From Trematomus loennbergii (taxonomy: Eukaryota; Chordata; Actinopteri; Perciformes; Nototheniidae): a DNA stretch of 64,000 nt. The stretch lies in assembly GCA_012861695.1 (NCBI GenBank), contig JAAOOA010000200.1, positions 319,001 through 383,000 of the forward strand, in the 5' to 3' direction. The translations under genes were made by a program, and so were the position numbers. Within the stretch, counting starts at the first letter, position 1. Each line of letters opens with the position of its first letter. Below are positions 22,901 to 33,208 of this stretch, in pieces. Under the pieces are notes generated by a model, which was not told where the DNA came from, did not search any database, and saw only the letters and a list, made by a program, of their open reading frames with translations.

Positions 22901-23706
22901 CATTGATGTCTGTTTTATTCAACCAAATGCCTCTGCTGATAAATACTCTGTTTCTAGACCGAGTGGTACCTTTCTGAGTGAAAACACATCAGAGGACTGA
23001 AACCCAGTCAGTGTGAGAGGGGTTGTAGTTCTACTAGCTGTCCACTAACTCAGGGGTTCCTAACCCCCGGTCCGCGACCGGTACCGGGCCGCGGAGGTGT
23101 TACTGCCGGGCCGCGAAATAGCTCTGAGTTTATCGTAATATTTGCAGAATTATACATATATAAAAATATTTTATAAAAAAAAACAATATTTTTCTTTTAA
23201 ATTTTCGCACCTATACCAGTCATATTATTTCATCCAAAACATACAAAATAAATCAAAATTGGTTAGCATAAGGTCTCAGCCTCTCGTGCGCAGAGAAAGT
23301 TACCGGTGCGCCAATAGGAAGTGGAGCACACAGGAGACAACCGTTTCATCGCAGACTGTTATGTTTATGTGGGGAAATGGCAGTGCATACATTATTTGAG
23401 ATATATTTTGAACTCGGACTTCATTTTAAGGACATTGCGGCCAGGGGTGTTGTGGAGCTATTTTTTTTTGTTGTAAAACCTCCTTCACTTCATGAAATGG
23501 CTGCAGCATCAGGAGGCAGCCTCTGAGAAGTGCAGTACCAGCGCGTACATACCGCCTTCACTGTGTTCACCACTGCAAGGCAGGCTGCTACGTTTCAACC
23601 ACACACACACCTCTACACACACACACACACATCGAACGGCCCGATTATTCCCCTATTACTTGTTATATGAAGGAAATACGGTCAATACGGTCACAAAGGC
23701 GCATGA

Positions 23707-23708
<2 letters not shown>

Positions 23709-23737
<29 letters not shown>

Positions 23738-24125
23738 GTGTGTGTGTGTGTCCAACAACGGCATTTGTTTTCAAATGACCATGAACAGTAATTTACACAC
23801 ATCTGGCCAACTCCATATGTATATGTGGGTGTTCCCAAAATAAATTAGTTTAATCTTAATCTCGATGTAGTGCTGAATGCTGTCGGAGAGCACGGCAGCT
23901 CTGTGATCGCTTGACGGATCATTAGTTCCGGCGGTGTCAAGTGATCACAGAGCTGCCGGTGCTCTCCGACAGCATTTAGCACTACATCGAGATTAAGATT
24001 AAACTAACTTATTTTGGGAACACCCACATATACATATGGAGTTGGCCAGATGTGTGTAAATTACTGTTCATGGTCATTTGAAAACAAATGCCGTTGTTGG
24101 ACACACACACACACACACGCACACA
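23709..24125. repeat. Large palindrome inside the hAT transposon
   Basis: Arms of about 190-205 bp (23,709-23,915 and 23,936-24,125) are reverse complements with only a few differences. The loop is about 20 bases around 'ggatcattagttccgg'. The outer ends are (TG)n on the left and (AC)n on the right. The small differences between arms argue against a trivial read-through artefact. Confidence 0.85.
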
Positions 24126-24227
24126 AACTATTCCGGACACCAGCACCCGACCGGACTGTCACTGGACAGCGCTGTCAGTGTCAGGGTGCTGATGTCAGTG
24201 AGTGTAGAGGTGAGCGCAGGTGCAGAG

Positions 24228-26084
24228 ATGAGTGGACCTCAGCAAACTTCCATGAACCGCTTCTTTGCGGGCTATTCAATAAAAGAGATGGTGAGGCACA
24301 ACCCGAAAAAGCTACCAAAAAGAAAAAAACGAGCTTTAATCGCAAATACGATTCCTCGTATATCAAATATGGATTTGTTGCAACGGGCGATTCGTTGGCG
24401 CCAAAACCATTGTGTGTTGTGTGTGCCGAAATGCTTTGTAATGAAGCAATGAAGCCATCGAAACTTCAACGGGTCAACCAAACATCCTTTTCTGATTGAC
24501 AAACCAGTTGAGTTTTTTGAAAGGAAAAAACGCGAGTTGGATGGGCAGAAGCAAGTGTTAAAGTCCACAACGTCAACGAGCGTCGCTGCAACAAGGGCTT
24601 CATATCTGGTTGCTCACCGAATAGCCAAAGCTAAAAAGCCCTTTACAATAGGAGAGGAGCTGATACTGCCCGCTGCCAAAGACATCTGCCGTGAACTTTT
24701 AGGAGAAAAAGCAGCTGGGATGGTAGGACATGTTCCACTCTCGGACAATACTGTTGCCAGGAGGATCGATGATATTGCCGAGGATATTGAAGGGCAATTG
24801 TTGGACAGAATAAAAGCATCTCAATGGTACGCAATTCAAGTGGACGAATCCACTGATGTGGAAAATAAGGCAGTTGTGTTAGTTTATGTGCGCTATGTGC
24901 ATCAAGACGAGGTGGAGGAAGATTTGCTCTGTTGTCTTTCACTTCCAAGCTCAACCACCGCCTCCGAAATATTCAGAGTGGTGAATGAATACATTGCAGG
25001 CAGACTGGATTGGGCGTTTTGTGTCGGGGTCTGCACTGATGGGGCTGCTGCGATGACCGGCCGGTTGTCGGGGTTCACTGCCAGGGTGAAAGAAGTGGCA
25101 CCGGAATGCGAGGCAACTCACTGCATGATACACCGCGAGATGCTGGCAAGCAAGAAAATGTCCCCTGAACTGCACACGGTCCTGAATGATGCAATAAGGG
25201 TCATTAACCACATCAAAGCCCATGCCCTGAATTCGAGGGTGTTTGAATTATTGTGCGAGGACATGGATGCTGATCACAGACGCCTTCTTCTACATACAGA
25301 GGTGAGGTGGCTGTCGAAGGGGAAAGCCCTGACGAGAGTGTTCGAGTTAAGAGAGCAATTACAGAAATTCCTCTCTGACAAGCAGTCACCTTTAGCCGCG
25401 CACTTTAGTGACAAGAGCTGGCTCGCAAAACTAGCCTACTTGAGTGACATTTTTATGGCTTTGAACCAATTAAATCTGACAATGCAGGGGAGGATGGCTG
25501 ACACATTCAGGCTCGCAGACAAAGTCGCCGGATTCAAAGCCAAGTTGGGAACCTGGGCACATCGCGTCAACCGGGGTGTTTTTGACATGTTCAGCAACTT
25601 ATCCAGTTTTTCGGAAGAAGCCGAGGGACTTGGCGAGTTGATACACAGCCACCTGCTATCACTGTCTGATGCGTTTGAACGCTATTTTCCATCTGCAAAG
25701 GACCCGAGGAATGGCAAAGGATGGATGCGTGATCCATTTCTAAATGACGATGGACGAGACCAGCTCCCATCGCAACAAGACGATCAGCTGATCGAGCTAA
25801 TGAATGACGGAGGACTGAAAACACTCTTTAATTCAACATCGTTGACATCCTTCTGGATCAAAGCGTCGGGAGAATACAAAGAGATCGGCACGCTTGCTCT
25901 GAAGACACTGCTCCCGTTCCCAACGTCATATCTGTGCGAGGCAGGTTTTTCTGCCATGACGGCCACTAAGACCAGACTTAGAAGCAGACTGGACGTGAGG
26001 AATACCCTGCGCATTTCATTGTCAACCATCACGCCCCGGTATGACGTTATTATGGCTGGCAAACAAGCCCAGGGGTCTCACTGA
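24228..26084 (+). pseudogene. hAT transposase, N-terminus frameshifted
   Basis: The enzyme cuts and joins transposon ends in the nucleus. The ATG at 24,228 opens MSGPQQTSMNRFF. The frame breaks at about 24,290. A BED-type zinc finger start (P-L-C-V-V-C-A-E) then follows in another frame to about 24,465, where a second break occurs. From there one frame runs open to the stop at 26,084. Counted from M24,537, the RNase H-like fold carries D103 in VDESTD, D168 in CTDGAA and E468 in LCEAGFSA, matching the D-D-E pattern of hAT enzymes. An H-C-M-I-H-R-E segment and an EVRWLSKGKAL motif lie between, and the C-terminal dimerisation region is present. The catalytic part looks intact, but the DNA-binding finger is broken, so this copy is probably inactive. 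Confidence 0.9.
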
Positions 26085-26339
26085 CATTTCAGTTATATCA
26101 GTGGTCCTAATTTGTTTTAATTGTATCCTGGTTTTAAACTTTGTTAATATGTTTTGGATGCATATTGTATTTGTTCAGGCTGTTACATACAATTAGCTGT
26201 TGCCACCTGCTGGTGAGTAAATATTAAAATCAGTTAAAATTGACAACCGGTCCGCGATTTTTTTTAATGTATCTGCCGGTCCTTGGCACAATAAAGGTTG
26301 GGAACCCCTGCACTAACTGACCCTCTGACACAGATCACC

Positions 26340-27446
26340 ACTGACTCATGTGATGAGGCAAGTCAGGAATAAGAAATCAAAACACCTTCATTAGTCCCAC
26401 AGAGGGGACATCTACATAGTTACAGCAAAGTAAAGAGAATACATATTAATTAAGAGGCATGCATAACATATTAGATGGATCAATTACACAATGTACAATT
26501 TAAAAAAGTACCCCTCCAGGTGAAAAACAATAGGTACAGTAACAGTATTTAATAATGTTTTAAATTCAAATAAAACAAGTGCAGAATGTAGAAGCAGTGT
26601 GATAGCAAACAATATCATTGTTTGGCTTAAATAATGTATGTTTTCCCAACATAACCCTCCTGTTTATACTCAGTATAAAACTTAATTGAAAATACAAAAT
26701 GTTCAAATGTAATATAAAAGCCAAAAATAAAGTTCAATCAATTAGCTCAGCATAAATGTAAGGCATATCAATTTAAATGTTTAAATTTCAATCGGGTTGT
26801 TCACTTTTTCATGTGAGTCCTTATGCCGTTATAGTCCAATGTTTTCTGCTTCGTCAGTCAACGCCATGAGTGAAAGCTCACAGCCAGGGGAGGAGTCAGA
26901 CGATCCCCCTTTCCCTCCGTCATCTCTGTTGTGTGTGTCCTGTTGAGGCAAGGGTTGGTGCTGCACTAGGTTTTGTTTAGTGAGTGCTGTTTCAATGAGT
27001 CTGGTAGATAGTAGGGATGTGAATAGGGACAGGGCCAGATTCTTCCATTCTTCAAACAGGGATTCTAGCATCCTGCAAAAGGGATCATCAATTCCTGTGT
27101 TCTCAGTCAATTCTTCTGAAAGGGGTGTAAGGCCTTGTAAGGCCTCCTGTCACTGTGCAATCTGGGGCTGTATTGTTAGGGATAAGCAGGTGGTGCCTAG
27201 GGTGCTAGGGGTCCTTTTCCTCTGGTCTTCTAGCCTTAAAGTTTGATGTCCATCATGTTGTGATCTCGGCTGGACAATTTAACGATTCTTCTCTTGACTC
27301 TTGATTTGTTAGTTGCTATGGATGGGGTCTCGGTAGCATTGGTTTCAAATGTAAGTTTTCGCTGTCTAAGGGTCTCAGTGTCTCCCAATAATAATGGTTT
27401 TACTATCAAGAGAGCTATAGTTCAAAAGATGCATGAAGTTCCCCTT
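26340..27446. other. Repeat-rich non-coding stretch
   Basis: It begins with 'cattagtcccacagagggg', resembling a reversed LINE 3' tail. An AT-rich part follows. A 93-codon minus-strand frame (27,110-26,829) matches nothing I know. No host gene is supported. Confidence 0.4.
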
Positions 27447-27720
27447 AAAGGTCCCATGTCATGGCCATTTCTACTGACCATAATCCCATTGTTGAGGTCT
27501 ACTAGAATAGATGTACATTGTTCAATGTTCCAAACTCACATTGGTTTCTCATACAGCATCTCTGTATAGTATGTGTATTCACTCTCTGTCCTACACGCCT
27601 TGTTGGAGCTCCTCCCCCCTCCCTGTGAGCCCACTGTGCTCTGATTGGTCAGCTCGCCCACTCTGTTCTGATGAGTCCACCACCGTTACAGCTGAACATC
27701 AGTGATTATGTGTTACAATG
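27447..27720. mobile_element. MITE-like fragment starting TTAAAGGTCCCATG
   Basis: The left end TTAAAGGTCCCATGTCATGG and the internal 'gctctgattggtcagc' are typical of fish TTAA-target non-autonomous elements. I did not find a convincing right end. Confidence 0.5.
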
Positions 27721-28119
27721 GTGTTTGTTAGCAACCAGGAAATGACACCAGTAATGACAAACAGATGAGAATGCTGCGTGGGGTCTGGGTGCCGTGTTGG
27801 GGGGACGTTGCGGGGCTCGCTGCTGTGAGGAGCGGACATGAGGCGTGCATGACGGGACGAGTTGAGTTCGTATGTGGAAAAGTCATACTCAGTGCGGTGA
27901 GCGCTGGCTTTATTGCTACTGTATCCGTAGCACCCCACGCAATAGTTGGGACTGTGTACTGACGTCAGTAAAAAAGGTTTACCCCCCCAAATGTCAAACT
28001 ATGAGAATCCCTCTTGTAATGTTATATAAAAATAGACTCCACATATATCATATTCCAATCACTTGTATATAGACTCTTATTGCACTATTTCACTATTTTA
28101 TTTGTATTACTTGTGTGAC

Positions 28120-28300
28120 GACCCCTCCATTTCATTTCATTTCATTTAATCGTTTATTTGAACCGGGACAGTGCACATTAATGAACATTTTAAACAAATT
28201 AATGCTTTTAAATGTAAATGAGCCGGATTTGAGCTTTGAGCTAGTTTCCATCCGTAGTCCCGTCACATACAACATTTATGAACATAACATTTATATACAC
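28120..28300. repeat. Dispersed repeat shared with 50,790-50,960
   Basis: Both begin with TTTCATTT repeats and 'cgtttatttgaaccgggaca' or close variants, and both contain GAGCTTTGAGCTA or a near match and 'cccgtcacatacaacattta'. Same orientation. Probably a LINE-derived tail read on the minus strand. Confidence 0.7.
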
Positions 28301-28477
28301 ACCACTAGGCGTTCCGTGGTCTCTCTCTCTCTCTCTGTTTGCAGGTTCCAGTGCTGTGGGGTGACTGAGGACTGACGAGCTGCACCTGAGCAGCCGCTAT
28401 GAGACAGCCCATCACGTTTCGGGAGCGGCTGTCTCATTCCTCTGGGCACTCTCTCCGTGCCAGCATTGTATTTGAGT

Positions 28478-29706
28478 ATAAGTAGAAGTACTCAGATCTT
28501 GTATTTGTGTAAAAGTAGAAGTACTCAGATCTTGTATTTGTGTAAAAGTAGAAGTACTCAGATCTTGTATTTGTGTAAAAGTAGAAGTACTCAGATCTTG
28601 TATTTGCGTACAAGTAGTAGTACTCAGATCTTGTACTTGAGTAAAAGTAGAAGTACTCAGATCTTGTACTTGAGTAAAAGTAGAAGAACTCAGATCTTGT
28701 ATTTGTGTAAAAGTAGAAGTACTCAGATCTTGTACTTGAGTAAAAGTAGAAGTACTCAGATCTTGTACTTGAGTAAAAGTAGAACTACTCAGATCTTGTA
28801 CTTGTGTAAAAGTAGAAGTACTCAGATCTTGTACTTGAGTAAAAGTAGAAGTACTCAAGTACTCAGATCTTGTACTTGAGTAAAAGTAGAACTACTCAGA
28901 TCTTGTACTTGTGTAAAAGTAGAAGTACTCAGATCTTGTACTTGAGTAAAAGTAGAAGTACTCAGATCTTGTACTTGAGTAAAAGTAGAACTACTCAGAT
29001 CTTGTACTTGTGTAAAAGTAGAAGTACTCAGATCTTGTACTTGAGTAAAAGTAGAAGTACTCAGATCTTGTACTTGAGTAAAAGTAGAACTACTCAGATC
29101 TTGTACTTGTGTAAAAGTAGAAGTACTCAGATCTTGTACTTGAGTAAAAGTAGAAGTACTCAGATCTTGTACTTGAGTAAAAGTAGAAGTACTCAGATCT
29201 TGTACTTGAGTAAAAGTAGAAGAACTCAGATCTTGTATTTGTGTAAAAGTAGAAGTACTCAGGTCTTGTACTTGAGTAAAAGTAGAAGTACTCAGATCTT
29301 GTACTTGAGTAAAAGTAGAACTACTCAGATCTTGTACTTGTGTAAAAGTAGAAGTACTCAGATCTTGTACTTGAGTAAAAGTAGAAGTACTCAGATCTTG
29401 TACTTGAGTAAAAGTAGAAGTACTCAGATCTTGTACTTGAGTAAAAGTAGAAGAACTCAGATCTTGTATTTGTGTAAAAGTAGAAGTACTCAGGTCTTGT
29501 ACTTGTGTAAAAGTAGAAGTACTCAGATCTTGTACTTGAGTAAAAGTAGAAGTACTCAGATCTTGTACTTGAGTAAAAGTAGAAGTACTCAGATCTTGTA
29601 CTTGAGTAAAAGTAGAAGTACTCAGATCTTGTATTTGTGTAAAAGTAGAAGAACTCAGATCTTGTATTTGTGTAAAAGTAGAAGTACTCAGATCTTGTAC
29701 TTGAGT
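28478..29706. repeat. 33-bp minisatellite, about 37 units
   Basis: Core CAGATCTTGTACTTGAGTAA followed by AAGTAGAAGTACT. Because 33 is a multiple of three and most units lack stops, long frames are open on both strands. They are repeat products. A shorter array of the same unit lies at 31,992-32,310. Confidence 0.95.
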
Positions 29707-29827
29707 ATTCAGTGGCTCTTCTTCTCTTCTTCTACCAAACTGAACATGGAACCCTTTGTTAATTCAGACTTTCCGGTAACTTCTCTCCTCTCAGCAGAAA
29801 TCTCTCTCTCCAAACTGTCCTCTTTCC

Positions 29828-30450
29828 TTCCTCTCTTCATCCTGAAACTTCCCACACACCCTCCAGCACCTGCAGCACAAAGCTTCTCTGTCAACCAAAC
29901 ACATCAAATACAAACACAACGGTTGTATAATAATAATAAGAGCTGCTCTGCTCCCCAATAAGGTTCTATGACATCTGTCATGACGTCTTTGTTGACTGCC
30001 TTTCTGCGCAGCTCGTTTTGCATGAGCCATACGTCGCTGTAAAGTCAGATTATAAACACACACTGACATCCAGAACTGTGTGTTGTTAAAACATAAACAC
30101 CATACATAAACAAAAGATTATTCATTTTACCTAATGACATTTTTGAAGTGGAAAGCCACGTTGTTAGAAACAGAATCCCCCTTATTTAAATGTTATTCAA
30201 AGTATTCAAATCTCTCTCCAGGAGTCCTGCAGGAAATAACTGTTTGGACGTGCTGTGCTGAACTTCTCTCCATGGAGCTTCAATATACTGCCTTCAAATA
30301 TACAAGTCAACTTTATAATTATAGATGCATATACAGTAAGTAGTGGCGATCCTAGAGTCGGTGGGGGCCCTAGGCAAACATTCACTGGGGGCCCCTCGAA
30401 CCAGCTTTTCATCACCACGCACAGCCCACAGCTCCCCCCCCCCCCCCCCC
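29828..30450. repeat. Duplicated 0.6-kb segment, source copy
   Basis: Recurs at 34,760-35,367 with only a few differences, including a loss of CCATACATAAAC-type sequence near 30,100. It ends in a poly-C run at about 30,427-30,450. It contains the left half of the hAT MITE at 30,341-30,680. Confidence 0.9.
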
Positions 30451-30680
30451 CTGGAGCGGGGCAAGGGAACGAAATTTAAGATAAGAAGCAGCATTTTACA
30501 GCGCGCTACGCATGGGGCCGTCTTGAGGGGGTTTCCCGACGTGTCGTTGCAGTAAATTAAAGGATGTTTCATGTTGTCGTTGCTGTGGACCTTCTTAATC
30601 TACCTTCTTTGGGGGCCCCCCTTCTGGTCTGGGGGCCCCAAGCAGTTGCCTGCCTTGCCTGTTCGCAAGCCGAGCCCCTG
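30341..30680. mobile_element. 340-bp hAT-type MITE with exact 8-bp duplication
   Basis: ACAGTAAG flanks both ends (30,333-30,340 and 30,681-30,688). The ends TAGTGGCGATC and GCCGAGCCCCTG form a weak inverted repeat. A poly-C run lies inside. The copy at 35,247-35,367 contains only the left part. Confidence 0.8.
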
Positions 30681-31059
30681 ACAGTAAGGGAGTATTATTA
30701 CCTGCGTGTCCGACAGGTGCGTTACAAGGAACACAATGCAGATGTACAAACACAAAACCAAAACACATGCAAATATAGAAGCAGCTTCACCGACACATTT
30801 ATTATAATTATTATAATTTTATTAAATGTTCCATTATTTTTATTTAGTTATATTTTATATTTGTTCCAACATTTGTAAGATCTAATTACCTCTGTGTCAT
30901 GATTATATATATTTTAAATAATATTAAAACACTTTTTTTTTACTTTTGTGTTGTTCATGTAATGTTCTGTTGAACTTTGCTTATATTGCAGTACCACCTA
31001 ACACATGTTTTGCATCACGTGACTCCCCCCCCTCCTCCCCCTCCCCCTTTATTCCACAG

Positions 31060-31221
31060 AAGACGGTGTTGTGGATGTTTGGAAGTCAAATGAGCTCCAA
31101 AATAGCGGCCGCACTTTGCATGTCCTGCAGGCAACTGAGACGCACTGATGTGAAAACCACTTCCTGTTAGTTTCAGTCGCTGCGGCACATCGATGCTTCC
31201 CTGAAACACCGAGGACTGCAG
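31060..31221 (+). other. Putative 5' untranslated exon of the receptor gene
   Basis: GC-richer sequence with CTTCCTG motifs ends at GACTGCAG followed by GTAGGAAT, a good donor. It lies 1.5 kb before the first coding exon, which has an acceptor before its ATG and therefore needs an upstream exon. The start is not determined. Confidence 0.4.
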
Positions 31222-31991
31222 GTAGGAATATCTCTATTTATATATTTATATTATATCAATATACATGTCTTGTTTATTTGATATAACTTGTGCCATAGCT
31301 GGTGCAGCTCAACAGATATACTCAAAGTGTTTCACTGTGCTTCTGACTTTGTTGGTAAAGTACTCTGAATTGATGGTATAATAATATATATGTATACACG
31401 TGTAGAGGAATACAATGCAGATTAAAACACTTGGAAAAAAAGGAATAAATCCTAAATAAGTGTAGAGGGTAATCTAGATTAAGTGGTACATCTTTTAGTG
31501 GAACAAATGACTTTTTAGGACGTTTTCAGGCCGTAGTATGTTAGATTTAAAAAAAAAAAAAGATACCAGTGTCGATAGACTAAAATTCTGATAATTAAAA
31601 AAAAAAAAAAATCTTAAATAATTAAAATAGGTAATTAAAGGTTTCAGAATTAAATGTGGATAATTCAGTAGATCTAAAGGCACCTATTACCGAGAAAACG
31701 TACTTGATTAAAGTGGTACATTCGTGGAGAAAAATACCATCATTTTACAAGTAAAAAACTTTAGATAATCTCTAGACTTAAAGGGATAAACTAATACTAA
31801 GACAATCAGTAAGTAAAATAAAGTAGTATTTTCTGAGCTAGAAAGAAAAAACCTTTGGAAGTTGGAAGTGTTCTCACGCCGTCAGGTCTGCAGCTTAATC
31901 TTCCCTTTGTTAGTCCTTACAGAAAAGTGACTGCAGGTAAAAAAAGGCTAATAATAATAATTCATTTTATTTAGTGGCGCCTTTCAAAACG

Positions 31992-32310
31992 TAGTACTCA
32001 ATTACTCAGATCTTGTACATGAGTAAAAGTAGAAGTACTCAGTTTCTTGTACTTGAGTAAAAGGAGAAGTACTCAGATCTTGTACTTGAGTAAAAGTAGA
32101 AGTACTCAGATCTTGTACTTGAGTAAAAGGAGAAGTACTTAGATCTTGTGCTTGAGTAAAAGTAGAAGTACTCAGATCATGTACTTGAGTAAAAGTAGAA
32201 GTACTCAGGTCTTGTACTTGAGTAAAAGTAGAAGTACTCAGGTCTTGTACTTGAGTAAAAGTAGAAGTACTCAGATCTTGTACTTGAGTAAAAGTAGAAG
32301 TACCAGAGTG
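31992..32310. repeat. 33-bp minisatellite, second array
   Basis: About ten units of the type at 28,478-29,706, in the same orientation. It is followed by 'gtaaaagtcctgcattcaaa' and diverged GTAAAAGTA sequence, as in fish non-autonomous elements. It lies in the putative first intron. Confidence 0.9.
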
Positions 32311-32692
32311 TAGGAATACTCCGTTACAGTAAAAGTCCTGCATTCAAAATGTTCCTCAAGTAAAAGTAGAAAAGTATTCTCATCAAAATATAGTGAAAGT
32401 AGCGACAGTAAAAGTAATCAATAATATATATGATATGTTTTAAATCGAGCACTGCTAAATCTTTTAAAGAGTAAGCTAACTTATCAAATATAGAGAAAAA
32501 GCATGCATAACTTATAAATGAGAAAACATACATGCAATCTAAAAGCCAAGTGAACATATTGAGTCATTTATTGCAAAGTAGAAATGCAAAGAAAGTGTGT
32601 TTATTAAACAGTTTATAGGAACATATAAAACATATTTATTGTTTCCTTGCTATGTGTGTGTTGTTGTTGTTGTTGTTGTTTGCAGGAACACG

Positions 32693-32740
32693 ATGTGGAC
32701 GATCACTCTCCTCTACATCCTGGGACTAACCCTCTGCCAG
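32693..32740 (+). CDS. adgrf5-like: Receptor exon: start codon and signal peptide
   Basis: The acceptor TTGCAG ends at 32,685 and the ATG is at 32,693. Sixteen codons, MWTITLLYILGLTLCQ, form a hydrophobic secretion signal. The donor GTATCA follows at 32,741 in phase 0. The (TTG)n tract before the acceptor serves as the pyrimidine-rich tract. Confidence 0.85.
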
Positions 32741-33165
32741 GTATCATTACAGCACACATTCATATCTTATTATTATATTAAAATCACACCATTAGCCTGA
32801 ATCTAATGACTCGTTTTCTCATGTGTTTTACAGGCGTCTGGACAAGGTACACTTATATTTCTTTCCAATGATTCGACACAAGAAACTTCATAACTTACTA
32901 CTCACTTCAACACCTTTATTTTTGTATATGACAAGTTTCCTGACAGGTGTTTGAATATGCAAATGAGGCGTTATGTAATGCTTACTTTTCTCCATTTTTC
33001 ATATTTGAGTCGCGTCCACACAGATGTATTATGTGAGGCTGACAATAGAGAACAGTGCGATCCCGAATATCACCGGGAAACTGGGGGAGACGTTTGTGAA
33101 GGAGACGAACCTGCAGGTGAACAACCTCACGATGACCACAGGTAAACTGCTTTATTTAATATATA

Positions 33166-33208
<43 letters not shown>

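Larger units (their letters stand above)
23051..26310 (+). mobile_element. hAT (Charlie/ZBED5-like) transposon, 3.26 kb
   Basis: The element starts CAGGGGTTCCTAACCCCC and ends GGTTGGGAACCCCTG, inverted repeats with one difference in the first 15 bases. CACTAACT flanks it exactly on both sides (23,043-23,050 and 26,311-26,318), the 8-bp duplication expected of hAT. Inside are a 0.4-kb palindrome and a transposase gene. It is the only element in the window with a long transposase frame, and it is damaged only at the N-terminus. Confidence 0.95.

Noticed and set aside
26829..27110. 93-codon minus-strand frame with a plausible non-repetitive composition
   Set aside because: No recognised domain, no splice context or conservation evidence, and it lies in repeat-rich sequence. 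It could be part of an unknown transposon.
28478..29706. CRISPR-like array
   Set aside because: Direct repeats without unique spacers, in vertebrate DNA. It is a minisatellite.
28457..29961. Plus frames of 140 and 363 codons and a minus frame of 148 codons
   Set aside because: The 33-bp unit is a multiple of three and mostly stop-free on both strands, giving 11-residue repeats. No start context, no non-repeat domain.
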